DNA of 64,000 nucleotides from positions 115,001-179,000 of the forward strand of contig JAJOZX010007510.1 of assembly GCA_023014485.1 (NCBI GenBank). The letters are read 5' to 3'. The stretch is from Bathynomus jamesi (Eukaryota > Arthropoda > Malacostraca > Isopoda > Cirolanidae). Of the stretch, positions 33,126 to 45,654 are shown one piece after another (position 1 is the first letter of the stretch; every line of letters starts with the position of its first letter). Under the pieces are notes generated by a model. That model saw only the letters and a program-made list of their open reading frames with translations, ran no database searches and was not told the DNA's origin. Position numbers and translations under genes: made by a program.

Positions 33126-34220
33126 ATTACTCATTCACAATATTCTAAGGTGTTTCAGGCATTACCTTCCACTTACAACGCACTGCCATCTACTCCCAAT
33201 TCTGCAGGCGAAAATAAAGGTCAGATGTACTGTAGTTGAAGTTACCATCACGTGAATGTGGTCGGCATGGATTATCAGATTGATTGGCAGTAACGATAGC
33301 ATTCGTTGTGTTACAAGCTGTTGGAGTAATTACAAACGACAATCAATCACAAGTTATCAACCGAAACAAATTGAAGAGAGAGCAGTAAATGCCGAAAAGA
33401 GCTGCAATCGACACAATCCAACCAAAATCATTGACACAAGAGGACTGTACTATTTTGTGACCGTAAAGGCAAGACCATCTACCAGTTGAAGAAAAGGCGT
33501 AAGTTTTACTGTGCGACTGTTGTCAAGGAGCAAAATTTGAAAGCCAGGACTACCAACAAGTAACCATGACGTCAGACGGTTCAAAGATTTTAAACTCAAT
33601 TTTGAAGCTCCTGATTCTATTCATGATTACTTGGGACACATCGGATGGGTGCAGCCCTACCCTGACCAAATACATTCCCCAAATGAGCTTCGCAAGTTTG
33701 TGTGCTGAGAGAGGCAGCACCGAAGCTGTAGTTTGACCAATTTCCCTGCCACACACGGGCTGTCCAAAAGGGTGTGTAGATGGTAACAGAGGCGACGGCT
33801 GCAGCAGTTTGTGGTGGAGGAAACCGGGATGGGCTCATTCTCGTGAAAAATGAGCCACAGCGTTGATGTCACGCTTCGCCAAGGTGGAGTATCGATGTCA
33901 CGCTAGCTGCGGAATCCTTGGTAGTTATCGCTGAACAGTGAAGCGTGCGTACATGGTAGGGTGGATGGATGGGTATGGGTAGAACTCGACATACAGCCAC
34001 CTTTTCATGGTGAGTTTTGGGTGATTTGAGAGAGATGATTTAAACCAGCATTAATTTTATGCTCTAAATTCTATCCGTTATCTACGTTCAAAATGAGAGT
34101 ATAAGTGAGTTGAAATGTCTCTGCAAATTATGAAGTACAGTATTTCTAGAGTGCACTGTTAGTACGTCAAAAGTAAATCGAAAGTACATCAGGTGGTTCA
34201 GCTCCTAACCAAGAAAGATC
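33126..34220. other. Stretch without a recognised gene
   Basis: Short open frames on both strands near 33550-33870 show no recognisable motif. Composition is somewhat less AT-rich than the neighbourhood. Confidence 0.35.
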
Positions 34221-34226
34221 CTTTGA

Positions 34227-34262
34227 AATATATATATATATATACACACACACAACACACAC

Positions 34263-34337
<75 letters not shown>

Positions 34338-34351
34338 ACACACACACACAC

Positions 34352-34411
<60 letters not shown>

Positions 34412-34422
34412 TATATACACAC
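34227..34422. repeat. Compound TA/CA/GT microsatellite
   Basis: Blocks of (TA)n interrupted by short (CA)n and (TG)n runs over about 195 bases. Confidence 0.95.
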
Positions 34423-34469
34423 TGTATTTATCGGTGTTTTTTCTTCCATTACATATCTGTGAAGGAAAA

Positions 34470-34731
34470 AGTTACAAAACAGAGATACCACAGAACGGAG
34501 GAGCTGAAACAAACGGTTATTGATGCGTTTCGCCTAATCACTCCATCTGTGTTAAGGGAGCTGCCGTACCGAACATGGCGACGGATTATTCGCTGCCATG
34601 GTAACGAAGGTGTTCACACAGATCCTTTGGACACGTAAACGTGTAAATATGTTAAACCTCTTCACTTGTGAATGAATAAATAAATAACATATATATATAT
34701 AAAGGGGTAACAGGACATTGTGGACATCCTG
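34470..34731 (+). pseudogene. Mariner-like transposase C-terminus plus right TIR
   Basis: The plus strand from about 34494 reads [20 protein letters not shown], then a TWRRIIRCHGNEGVHTDPL tail and a stop at 34638. This is the usual ending of mariner-group transposases (a helical segment, Trp-Arg-Arg, then G-x-H). About 60 bases later the end GGGGTAACAGGACATTGTGG...CATCCTG repeats the TIR of the 23201-23415 MITE. The catalytic domain is missing, replaced by microsatellite. Confidence 0.65.
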
Positions 34732-34884
34732 CAGGTACTGTAGACAGACCGATCGTCAAACTTTGGTAAGACAACCATGAGATTTGAGTAAAATTTCAGA
34801 TATTACAGCATTGTTTCGGCTTCGATGTGCTGACGTTATATGAATTACTGCTTTGCGTCTCACTCGATATCATGTAATTTACAG

Positions 34885-34933
<49 letters not shown>

Positions 34934-34963
34934 GCTGTATATTGTTTAGAATTAATAATAACT

Positions 34964-35009
<46 letters not shown>

Positions 35010-35010
35010 T
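34885..35010. repeat. (TA)n followed by (TAA)n microsatellites
   Basis: TA repeats to about 34931, then a TAA/ATA trinucleotide run from about 34965 to 35010. Confidence 0.92.
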
Positions 35011-35605
35011 TTATAATAGTAACGGTAATAACAAGAATAGTATTAAAAAAACTGAATGAGACTCTCGCAGGAATAAGGACAGAAAGACTAAACTGAATTA
35101 TAAAGAAGTAAAATGCAGAAATATTGAATTCGTAACTAGAAAACAAAAAAAAAGATAACGTATTAAAAGGTTTTCGAATTTTAGTCGGGCTTTCATTATT
35201 TTGGAGGTTATTCTACCGTACGACGTAATCTTCTTTAAATTCTATTCCGTTTGAATTTACAAATACAATTTTTTCCATGTTGAGTCTACAAAATTAGAGT
35301 ATATAAAAAAATTATTATTCTAAACAAAATACAGGCCTGTATACGGACGGTTTGTGATTGCGAATATTTGTGGTTTTTGGTTCAGTGTGTGTAGAGCATG
35401 TGTGAGGTACTACGAGTGTGACTGTGATTGATACAGGTAAATTTGTCCTGCCTTGGGGGGGGGGGGAGGAACACAAACTTGCGGTGCATCTTGCTCCTGA
35501 CGAATCATGCACCAAGACTGATAATAACTGGAGAGTGTTTGCAATACAAACTAAAAAAAAATCAATAAATTAAATACAGATATGGATGTTCTTTTGATTA
35601 AACTA
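35011..35605. other. Stretch without a recognised gene
   Basis: AT-rich with an 11-base G run near 35457. No supported features. Confidence 0.4.
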
Positions 35606-35745
35606 ACACAGAGCATTGTTGCCTTCAGTGGTGACGAACCACGTACGGAAGCCTCCTAAGTACTTGACTCTCTTTTAGCATGGCAATGCTGCTTCGAGCT
35701 GCTTGTACCCTGAAATGGGTGTATAGGCTGAATAGTGCTCTATGT
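35606..35745. repeat. Dispersed repeat, copy B (partner 9550-9705)
   Basis: Shares landmarks with copy A: GTGGTGA, a TTGACTCTC-like stretch, GCTGCTTGTACCCTG and a GGCTGA(A/G) close. Orientation is the same. Confidence 0.6.
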
Positions 35746-35807
35746 AAAAAAAATTTTAACTCTTCATACTTCCACTTAAACTATGAAGGTATCGATAATT
35801 ACTAATT

Positions 35808-35821
35808 ATCATTATTATTAC

Positions 35822-35910
<89 letters not shown>
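35808..35910. repeat. (TTA)n and (TA)n microsatellites
   Basis: A trinucleotide run to about 35860, then TA repeats. Confidence 0.92.
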
Positions 35911-35911
<1 letters not shown>

Positions 35912-36880
35912 TTTCCATGTTATCTACAGAAATACGATAAACTTCACCTTTAAAAATCCACAACCAATGTGTGACGTCACAGTGAAACTGCATTGTTCAA
36001 ATTTTCTTGTACACAGAAAACAAAGACTTCCCGTAACCTTCTCTACATAGAAATATTATCTTCTATTGTTTCAAATAACTCAAAATAGAAGTTTCGGAGA
36101 CCATTTCTTCTATCTAAAGAAGTTATTTATCATTAAAAGAAGTTATTATATCATCTGACAGAAGCTTTGAGACCCCAAAAGGGAAAAAACCTCTCCTAGA
36201 ATGCACTCTCAAAGAGAAGTTATAAGTTTTAAATTTAGAAGGATTTATTTTGAGTGTACGGTCCCAACCAACCGAATTGTTTTTCAAGTAGCTGGCATAG
36301 AATATTCCCGGTATTCGTTTCTGAATTTTCGCAAAGTAAAGAACGGAATAATTGTTTTGAAGAAAAGTTTGAAAAGAGAATTTGAGCTTGAAAAAATATT
36401 ACTGTAAAAATAAGTTTTGTTTTCGTCTTTATGAAAAATATATCATTGTCACTTTGAGCTTAAGTGAATTTTTTTTTATCAGGAATTTGATTTCGTTAGT
36501 CTGTGAAAATCTTATAACTGCTATTATTTTAAGGTAATGAAATTATTTAATTACCCTAGGGATACTAGCTTAAACTAGAAAAACTGCTTAACTTTCCTAA
36601 TTACAGTACTTTATTATTTTGAGTTATATATAAGGCAAATTGGTTTCAGTTACGTTGTTGGTTTCGTTGATAAAGTTTACTTTTTTTAATAGTGTTTAAT
36701 TTTCACATCTTTTTTTTTTTAAACTTAAGGGTGGCTTAAATACATGCAAGTTGCTAGTTGGAAGGATTTAAAACTGAATTTAAGTTGATTTAAGAATGCG
36801 TTTATAACCAACAAAATTTAACTAGAATTAACCGACACCAGTTTAAATAAATTTTAATTTAAATACTTGGTTGCTATTCT
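35911..36880. other. Stretch without a recognised gene
   Basis: AT-rich, with short A-rich and T-rich runs. No coding or element signals recognised. Confidence 0.4.
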
Positions 36881-36883
36881 TTA

Positions 36884-37240
36884 GTTAGGTTTAAACAATT
36901 TAGCTCAGCCTTTAATGAATCCAAGTTTGCAAGACCAAGCATTATAAGTTACTTGATTGATTACAAGAAATATAAAGAGCGACAGTGTTGTGGCCAGAAA
37001 TTTTTATTTCGGATACATAAATTGGCGACCCTGCCAGGATATATTGTTGCATTTGTGTTTTATAAATATGGATTTATTTGATTCCCTAAATGTTATTCGT
37101 TAGTTAAGTATCAACAACTTAGTTCAACCTTTACTGATAGTTCAGGTTTGCAATGCCAAGCATAATTTAACTGATCGATTACAATAAAAAATACAGAGTA
37201 ACAGTGCTGTGGCAGGAATAGCTTTATTTCGGCTATGTAT
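36884..37240 (+). repeat. Diverged tandem duplication, two ~140-bp units
   Basis: Unit 1 (about 36884-37017) and unit 2 (about 37097-37235) share, in order, TTAGTTA, AACAA(C)TTAG, TC(A)AGCCTTTA/TCAACCTTTA, GTTTGCAA, CCAAGCAT, GATTACAA, ACAGTG(T/C)TGTGGC and TTTATTTCGG. They are about 213 bases apart and clearly diverged. Confidence 0.7.
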
Positions 37241-37244
37241 ATAT

Positions 37245-40101
37245 ATACACATAGAGAGAAAGAGAGAGTTACAAGGAGTTACGAAGAAAAGTAGTACCTC
37301 AAAAGCCCTTGCGGCCAATACTGAGGAGGTACCAAATAGTGTGTAAGATTCGGTCTAACCTTTTCTTGAACAGATCCACAGAAGAACTGTTCAAAACTTC
37401 TGAAGGTAGCCTGTTCCACGTGTCACAGATCTTATAGGTAAAGTAATTCCCACACACAATAGTCCTAAACCGTTTCAAATCCAATTTCCAACCATTGTTG
37501 CGAGTTGGGTTATCATTTAAACTAAACATTCTTCTAAAATCGACATTATTCAACACGCGTAAGAACTTGAAAACCTCGATCAGTTGACCGCGCAGCCTCC
37601 GAGTTTCCAGCGAAAACAAATTCAGGGCACGTAAGCGTCGATTGTAGCCAATATGCCTAACGGAAGGGATTAACTTTGTGGCCCTCGCCTGGACTCGCTC
37701 CAGCCTCTCAATATCTTTCCTGAGGGTGGGCGACCAGAACTGAACAGCATACTCCAGGTGTGGCCGAACCAGAGAATTGTACAGAGAGAGCACAATCTCC
37801 TTGTTCCGAAATTGAAATTGCCTCCTGATATAACCCAACACCTTCTGGGCTTTCCTTTCTACCTCTACGCACTGTTTCGTAAACTTAAGGTCGCTGCTAA
37901 TTAGCACACCCAAGTCCTTTTCCAAATCAGTCGCCTCGATATTACTCCCCAACATGGGGTAGTCCGACTTGGGATTGGCGTAGCCAATGTGCATCACCTT
38001 GCATTTGCCCAAGTTAAACGTCATTTGCCATTTGTCGGATCACTCTCCTATCCTACCTAGGTCCGCACGCAGTTGCTCGATCGCCTTTGGCGTCCCAACA
38101 TTGGCCCAAAGCTTGGTGTCATCAGCGAATTTGGCGATCCTACTGACGATGCCACCGTCGATATCATTTATATAAATGATAAACAACAGTGGCCCCAAAA
38201 CGGAACCCTGAGGAAACCCGCTAGTGACTGAGGCCCAAACCGGGCTAGCCCCTTTAATTACCTCCCTCTGCCGCCTATTCTTTAGCCAGTTTTCAATCCA
38301 CCTACCGACTTCCCCACCAATACCCAGCGCGCTGACTTTGACCATTAGCCTGCGGTGAGGTACTTTATCAAAGGCTTTCTCAAAGTCGAGATAAAGTATA
38401 TCAATCGCCCTACTCTTATCATACTCACTCAACATGACGTGGAAAAACTCGAGAGTTGGTGAGACACGACCTATGCCGTCTAAACTCATGTTGGGAGTCC
38501 CCAAGCAGCTTGTAGGAATCCAAATGGTCAACGGTCCTATCCGCTCTTATCCCCTCTAATAATTTACCTACAACCGAAGTGAGACTAATGGGATGATAGT
38601 TCCCTGGACTTTCGTTATCCCCTTTCTTAAAGATAGGGGTCACGTTAGCTTCCCTCCAGTCACCAGGTACCTGCCCCGTCTCCAACGATTTGTTGAAGAC
38701 TGTAGCCAGGTGGAGAGCCACCTGGTCGCGCACCTCCCGCAACACTCTTGGGAGGAACTGGTCTGGCCCAGGAACCTTAAACGCGCTCAGTTTGTCTATT
38801 CTATCGGCAACGACTGTCGCGGTACATCGAACACTATCCAGGCCAGCACCTTCGTGCCTGACGCCTGGCTCGGGATGACGCGGGTGTCCTCCCTGGTGAA
38901 CACTCCGGCAAACTACTCATTAAGCACATTAGCGATGTCCGCGTCGGAGGTCCGCAGAGCGCCGCTTCGGTCCTTTAACAGACCTATCATGCTTCTAATG
39001 GGCTTTCTACTATTAACATAACTGAAGAACTCCTTAGGGTTCCCCTTGCAGAGGCTTGCCACCCGGAGCTCTTCGTTACGTTTCGCTAGCCTAACCTTCG
39101 CCTTCACTTCCCTACACAGGCAGACATACGCCTCAGTGTTCTCATGGGAACGATTGGCCTTCGCCCTCCTATACGCAGGTTTCCTATTTCGGATAGCCGA
39201 AGCGATGTCACGACTGAACATCTTAGGCTGCGTTGAAGCAGGGGTGACCGGTTTTGAGGGTATGGCAGCAGACTGCAGCACCATAAACTGATCTCGGAAT
39301 GCACTCCACACTTCCTCAACATCGCCACCGACCTCTAACCCCATCTCACCTACGCTATCCCGGGGGCCAACAAAGTCCGCCCGCCGTAGATCGAGCTTAC
39401 TGCCTCTAGAGTTACTACGCTTCACCCGAGGGACGCAGACACAGAACCTAATCAGACCGTGATCACTCCCGCCCAACGATTCGTCAACGGTGAGGCCAGT
39501 GACGAGGTTGTCTTCGGGCGTGAATACTAAGTCTAGAACGCTTTCGCCTCGTGTAGGCCCATTGACCCACTGAGTCAGGAACTTCTCATCAGCAAAGTCA
39601 ACTAGCCTCATCCCTTCGGCATCAGCAGTCCTGTCTTCCCAGTTTATGCCGCGACAGTTGAAGTCTCCTAAAACTACACACACCCTGTTCCCTAGCAGAC
39701 TACGGAGTTCGGTGTAAAGGGCTGTATCCTCCTCGAGGAGGAGATGTGGAGGTCTGTACACCAAGATTAACCTATAGTTCGTCCCTCCCACGTTCAGATC
39801 GACGCCAAGCAGCTCCCGTTCCGATCCGAACTGGCAGTCAACTGGATTCAACGTGTTCCTCACGTATATTAGTACCCCTCCCCTCCCCTCCCCATGGGTG
39901 CGTTCTTTGTGAAATATTCTATACCCGGGAATCTCGAACTCCCCATCGTAGTCCCTACGATCAGTATGAATCCAGGACTCTGTGATAGCAACGATATCCT
40001 GATATGCTGATGCTAAGAGCGCCCGTAGCTCGCAAAACTTATTCTTAATCGACCTAGCATTAAAATGCACTGTACGGAGGGAGCCTTCCCTATTCTAACC
40101 G
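37245..40101 (-). mobile_element. CR1-like LINE, 5'-truncated
   Basis: A non-LTR retrotransposon copy, about 2.86 kb. It starts inside the apurinic endonuclease domain next to a (GA)n tract and runs through the reverse transcriptase to a short 3' UTR ending in CT-rich and TA sequence near 37240. ORF1 is absent, as expected for 5' truncation. GC content (~50%) is far above the AT-rich neighbourhood, a composition step that marks it as a recent arrival. Confidence 0.88.
37299..40085 (-). pseudogene. CR1-like LINE endonuclease/reverse transcriptase, frameshifted
   Basis: This would nick target DNA and prime reverse transcription of its own RNA. The APE domain (about 40070-39400) shows HFNARSIKNK, VAITESWIH, LVYRPP, LGDFNCRGINWED and GGSDHGLI (catalytic Asp/His). 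The RT domain shows PGNYHPISLTSVVGKLLE, YLDFEKAFDKVPHRRL (motif A), GFPQGSVLGPLLFIIYINDI (motif B), FADDTKL (motif C) and KDLGVLISSDLKF (thumb). The C-terminus ends after HTIWYLLSIGRKGF at 37299. Breaks are few: a stop at about 38912, a frameshift near 38873, another near 38440-38530 and a stop/frameshift near 38040. This indicates a young but dead copy. FADD and the layout favour the CR1/L2 group over Jockey. Confidence 0.85.
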
Positions 40102-40105
40102 CCCC

Positions 40106-40108
<3 letters not shown>

Positions 40109-40140
<32 letters not shown>

Positions 40141-40156
40141 AGAGAGAGAGAGAGAT
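40109..40156. repeat. (GA)n microsatellite at LINE 5' end
   Basis: A GA run with one AAGG interruption, directly at the truncated 5' end of the LINE. Confidence 0.92.
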
Positions 40157-40292
40157 TTTAATATGGAGGCTGAATTAAAATTTGGAATGAAATATTTTGA
40201 TTTCCTGAACGGTGTAGTGGTAAGAGATCTGCTGGGAACGTTGCCTAGCAACGCGTGGGTGAAACTTCCTCTGTGTTGCAGTTTCCATATAC

Positions 40293-40302
<10 letters not shown>

Positions 40303-40323
<21 letters not shown>

Positions 40324-40327
40324 TGAT

Positions 40328-40374
<47 letters not shown>
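40303..40374. repeat. (TA)n then (GT)n microsatellites
   Basis: TA repeats, a short spacer and about 42 bases of GT. Confidence 0.93.
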
Positions 40375-40377
<3 letters not shown>

Positions 40378-40439
40378 CGCGTTGCGTAGCACTGTAAACC
40401 CTGTTTGCTGTATCCACTTAAAAATTAAAGTATAATTGG

Positions 40440-41585
40440 GCCTAAAGGTATTTTAAAGAATGCATCCAGTATGTTGAAGGTATATGAAAATCAATGGCAA
40501 AAGTTTTCTTTAATCCCTAAAAGTATACTTCGTGTTTTGCTTTCTTTCCTAAAATTTAGTGAACCATTCTTGTTCAGAAATGAAGCGTTCCGTTTTGTCC
40601 GTTCGTTTTCTCATTGTATCAGTTGCTCGGAGACATTAGCACCGGACTTTTGATCTACTTTTGATCTACTTTAACAATGTACTTTTCAAATAAATTGCTG
40701 TTTGCGAAGTACATTTTAGCAAATTTGCGCTTCCGATTTTAAAGTAGACAGAGTGGACAAGATTTAGAATGTGAATGTGGATGCATTCGTTTATTTATAA
40801 AATACCAAACTGTTAAAATATTCATAAATCTGGCAGCTACCTTATTTACCAGAGAACAGTGAAATGCAGCTGTGACGTTTTAAATCATTTCAGTATATGA
40901 CTCTCGTGAAGTATAACGAGATGAATTAAGTCTTTAATCAATATTTAAAGTTGCATTATTGCTGTGTCCTTCCTTCGTAATTAAGACGTGGATCATATTT
41001 GAATGTGAATATCTAATCTTTTTTTTAAATACAAAAATAATTCTCTTAAAAACCTTTTTCTTCAAAAATAGTTTAAATTAAAGACTGTAAATCACTAAAA
41101 TATTATTGTTCACTATTCATTTATTCCTGATAAATAGTTAAAATTACATTTGTCCATCAAATATAAAACCTAACTATCAAAATCTGGCAGGTTTTTTGAG
41201 AAGAAGAAAAAATAACTTTTAGAACTGCGCCTGAATCCGTGCACTCAATTTTTCCTTTATTTGGAAATGGATCGAGAGAAGAGCGAAGGAAGGGATTGAG
41301 TCGTGATTCTCTATTATTTATCTTCCTGACTGATTCATTACAGGAGGGATGCCTGGAAGCCTAATTGATTTCGATTTAAAGGTTCATGACTATTTATGGT
41401 TTCAATGGGAAACGAATGGTTACTTAGAACTTGGTATGGAAAGCGTTATTGTTTAGGAGTTAGGTGTACAGGCGCTTTGTTACGTAGAGATTTGCTATTA
41501 AATATTTGTTTAGAAACTTGATTAGAGGTTTGGTGCTTAGCTATTGAGTATAATATAGTTGAAGCGAGCGAAATCAGTTTAGGTA
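40440..41585. other. Stretch without a recognised gene
   Basis: AT-rich, no element ends or protein motifs recognised. Confidence 0.4.
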
Positions 41586-41670
41586 AAGATTCGGTAGAAC
41601 ACATCCACCCAAACTAGTGACGAAAATAGGTTTTTCTTTTGTATTTCATGCTGTTTCAATTGAATCTGAC

Positions 41671-42424
41671 CAGGAGCGGCTCGCAGGTAGGCACTGTGGA
41701 ACTGCAGCACCCCCATGATCTTATGATCTTTATATTTAAATATTTAAAATAACCTCTCTGATTGTTTTTTTTCAATGAACTTTGAGTTTTTAAATCAGAT
41801 TATATCCTTTTTTCCTTAAACTATTTCAATGCCGAACGAATGAATCACGAAAGTAGCTTCAACCTTCCCATGGAACTGCGTACTTAACAGTTCCAGATTT
41901 TGTTCGAAACGCTTGAAACCTCGGTGGCGGACGTACGAAGAGCGAGTCAGAATCGCGGGTTTAAGAGGATCCAAAGCACTGTGGACAGAGCAGTGCCGAT
42001 GTTTGTTTGACGTGGTAGTTGTGTTGCTGTATCGTTTGCTAATTCGAAATTTAATTTCCGAATTGCATTTATCAATGATTCGTTATCATTTATTTTTTGT
42101 CATGAGATTGAAGTTAATTATATAATAATTGGATTATTTACAATATATAGCTTTCATTTCTTAGAATATTTTTTCGCTCAGAATAAAAACAAGGAATGGA
42201 ATTTGTTTATAAATAAAATTTTTGGCAAATTCGAAATTACCCGTTAAGAGTAAGTACCCTATAATTGATTTTATGATACTATTTTACTTATTTTTATGAC
42301 TGAGTAGTGAGTAGTTATCTATTTATCTATTCGACTTTCTCTCTCATATATATATATAATCGACACAATTGTTCGCAATTTCTGAGGCAGCACCCCCATA
42401 ACTGAAAGTTACGAGCCGCCACTG
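41671..42424. mobile_element. hAT MITE with perfect 8-bp TSD
   Basis: The ends CAGGAGCGGCTCGCAG and (inverted) CAGTGGCGGCTCGTAA are hAT-like TIRs. The octamer AATCTGAC is duplicated exactly at 41663-41670 and 42425-42432. GCACCCCCAT occurs close to both ends. The interior (754 bp in total) has no recognisable transposase. Confidence 0.9.
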
Positions 42425-42596
42425 AATCTGACCTTCATTTTTGGCGCAAATGCACCATTATGAAGATATGAAGATACCCCCCCCCCCAGGGCTTTGAAGA
42501 AGAGGGAAATTGTGGCCTAAAGAGGCCAGAATCAATTGAAACAGCATGAAATACACTAGAAAAACCTATTTTCGTCAGTAATATTCACGACAAAAG

Positions 42597-42728
42597 TAAC
42601 CTAACCTAACCTAACCTAACCAATCGTCAAGAGCGTACAGTTAAAACTAACGGAAATAACACAACTTAACCTAACCAATTGTAAAGGGCGTGACCTAACC
42701 GGGCGTACAGTTGACCTAACCGGGCATG
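42597..42728. repeat. CCTAA-rich satellite-like patch
   Basis: Four tandem CTAAC units followed by AACCAATCGTCAAGAGCGTA, AAAACTAACGGAAATAACAC and CCTAACCGGGC units. These are the reverse-orientation versions of the 11511-11806 patch. Confidence 0.85.
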
Positions 42729-43361
42729 GCTACTCCATAATGAATTTGGGACTTGAAAAGGTAAGTAGTTGGAAATATTATCAGTGCACTTACATTAATT
42801 ATGGGAGGCTTCACGGTAATTAAGTTCATTACCACACTGAGGACACGTGAGAGAGGTTTTGAGCACGCTGTGAGCTCGAAATATGACAGCAGCGCTATCG
42901 TCCCTCGAAACTTGTTTAATAACGTTCCACTCGGACTTACAGCGCGCACTACACACAGCCATTCTGAAGCAACTGTTGAATTCAAAATTCAGCGCCGGAC
43001 ATGCGCGAGGGTGTCACGTGACAATAGGGCAGCCGCTAATTGGCTAATGATAATAACACGACTACATACACACAGGACGAGATGGTTTGACTAGTGAATA
43101 ATGGCGCCAAAATTTAATAATTTCGAAAGTAAATATCTCGATAAATAGGAATTTCCGCCAAAATTAGTATAGAATAAAGTATTCTTGTTTTTTTTCGTTC
43201 TATCTCGCTGTATAAATATCAGTAGCTAGTTTGGTGGATGTGTTCTACCGAATCTTAACCCAGTTTTATTTAAAAAAATATTCTGTTTTCTTTCCGAAAA
43301 AAAATTAAATTTACTTTTGAAGATGTAGGCGTGAAAGAGCTTTGAAATGTATCCCAGTTCT

Positions 43362-43702
43362 AAGGGTGTTCAAACAGAAACTCAACCCATTCGAGACTGC
43401 ATATATCATTGCATATATCTAACCCTAACCTAACCTCCAGACCTTAACCCACCTGATTTCTTTTTATGGGGTGTTTCTAAAGAATACTGTGTATTCAAAT
43501 CACCCTCATACACTGAAAGAGCTACAGGTCAACATTCAGCGTACGGTATATCAAGAGAGGCATTAATAACAAGTGTTCGATAACACGGTTCGTCGTGTAC
43601 ACTTATGTGAAAATAATAATGCCCAACACATTCAACAATTTTTATAATTTACTAGTAAAAACGCATTCTCCAATGGGTTGCATTTCTTTTTGAACACCCT
43701 GT
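43362..43702 (+). mobile_element. Mariner deletion derivative with transposase tail
   Basis: TIRs are AGGGTGTTCAAACAGAAACT on the left and (inverted) AGGGTGTTCAAAAAGAAATG on the right, with CAACCCATT(C/G)GAGA inside both. Between them the plus strand keeps PDLNPPDFFLWG (third catalytic Asp region), NTVYSNHPHTLKELQVNIQR, and NTVRRVHLCENNNAQHIQQF then a stop. The first two Asp blocks are deleted. A CCTAACCTAACC patch lies at the internal deletion junction. Confidence 0.85.
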
Positions 43703-45060
43703 ATTACAATGACTAAAATGTTAACAAATGTATTTAAACAGAAGTGCGAATGAAATCTTATAATAAACTTCTACCGAGTTTTCTAACACGACTAAACAAA
43801 CGGTATTTTTTTTTTAAAAGCCTACGAATATTAACATTCTCTGCAACATTCGTTTGAATAGTTTTTCAGAATAATACCCCAAAATTCTGATGCGGATTCA
43901 GCAATTTCATTCTGTTCAACGAAATCTAAACCGGATGGTTAAAGCGAATCCCAAATGAAGTGGCTTATTTTTCTTTGTTTTTTATTTCACAAAAGGAAAT
44001 TGGCTTCAGAAAACTGAATAAAGCATGAATGTTTGAGGTTCGATCGAGAGATGCGTGGATATTAAGACTATAAGGCGTGTCGTATGGAAGTTGAGAAGGA
44101 CTGCAGATTTGGTGCGAGAAGATTTGGTGGTATACTGACAATATACTGGAAAGTACATCAATATGCAGGAACTTTGATTTCTTACTAAAAATTAAGAAAT
44201 TTTTTGTTGAATTTAGGTTTAAAGTTTGTACGTTGGAAATTTGTACTTAAGTAACTTCAAGCCTTAAAATCAACAAACCTGGAAAAATAAAGCCTTAAAC
44301 GTCTGTTTCATGACCGAATAAAAGATGCCGATTTTAAAATCTGTAATTGTCTTCGAGTGTAAATTACACGAAATTATATTATAATTATTTATAAATTTAA
44401 TGGAAATAGTTTTATTATTTTAGAGTTTGGTGATGAGATAAACAGAATGAAATTCTATTTAAAAACATATATATTTATAGTCAACAGTGGCACGAGGAAT
44501 TTACGTGGATTCTCTCTTCATTCCAGTCATAATTGTAAAGATTTTCTAAGATTACTTCACACACACACACACACACACACAACAGCAAATGATCGAGTGT
44601 ATTAAAACAAGATTTGTCGATCTGGTGTTCGGGAAGACCATTGTTTAATCGTAAATGTCAGTACGTCAATCATTCAAAACAGTCAGTGGACATTGTCCTT
44701 GACTACCCTGAGGACTAAGTTTTCCCCAAAAAATGTCCTCTCAGACACCGTGGCGAGACCAAGTAATGCTGATCGCACAGTGCAGCAATTGGACAACCTC
44801 CGTACTACATAAAGTAGTACAAGTTTTTACTCTTATTCTAAAGACTGGACTATTAAGGTGCAACTATTCCGACTATGCTCAATATGTCATTGGACAATGG
44901 ACTACTATTTAAAGGAAGAAATCTAGTCTAATTACCCCAACTACGATGAAAGTCCTTCTGGACCTCTTTTCAAAACATGTTGGTCGATGTACTGGATTCT
45001 GTTTTGTGTGCAGTATATATTCCAAAAGTTTGTCTTGCTGCGTTTGAACAGCTATGGAAA
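43703..45060. other. Stretch without a recognised gene; (CA)n near its ends
   Basis: A (CA)n run is at about 44558-44581. Other sequence is AT-rich and unassigned. Confidence 0.4.
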
Positions 45061-45066
45061 TTTTAC

Positions 45067-45067
45067 A

Positions 45068-45107
<40 letters not shown>

Positions 45108-45224
45108 TTATATATAATCAATGCTCAGGACACATATGTTAATATATTATATATAAACTTTCCTGCAGTTCGACAAAGTAAAGTATGCACCGAAACATAG
45201 AATTGCCAGGGACTTCCTAAACAC

Positions 45225-45305
<81 letters not shown>
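45067..45305. repeat. (CA)n and (TA)n microsatellites
   Basis: A CA tract at 45067-45106 and a GT/TA tract at about 45225-45305, separated by ~120 bases of non-repetitive sequence. Confidence 0.92.
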
Positions 45306-45307
<2 letters not shown>

Positions 45308-45620
45308 CTGTTACCATCGCGATGTTAAAATGTTTGATGTGTGTCGCAGTAATTTGAACGAGAGCACAAAAATTAAAATCAGAGATCAAAGTAGATGTTA
45401 ATATTTTGAAAATTATTTTCGAACGTTATGTGTAAATATATCATAAGAGTTCAAATTAATTTAAGGGAAAAACGCCAAAAGTTTAAACACACTAATGGTT
45501 AAAATTGTAACAATTGTTCATGATTTTTAACTTTTTGGGGTCGTTTTAAACTGAAAATGGAAAAAGAATTTGTAACTTTGGAACTCGGTAATTTTCTTAT
45601 GAAAACAACTGTAATTAATG

Positions 45621-45652
<32 letters not shown>

Positions 45653-45654
<2 letters not shown>

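Larger units (their letters stand above)
41586..43256. mobile_element. Nested inverted-repeat structure (composite MITE)
   Basis: Outer inverted repeats are AAGATTCGGTAGAACACATC... at 41586-41617 and the complementary ...GATGTGTTCTACCGAATCTT at 43226-43256. A second, inner pair of ~50 bases (GACGAAAATAGGTTTTTC..., 41619-41668 versus 42526-42576) starts just inside the left outer repeat. A hAT MITE sits within the inner palindrome and a telomere-like patch follows it. The outer element type is not identified and there is no transposase. Confidence 0.6.

Noticed and set aside
38593..39985. Plus-strand open frames of up to 142 codons
   Set aside because: They are antisense shadows of the CR1-like LINE, whose minus strand shows ordered endonuclease and RT motifs.
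42716..43094. Short overlapping open frames on both strands (89 and 97 codons)
   Set aside because: They lie within the composite MITE, no family was recognised, and they have no context supporting a gene.
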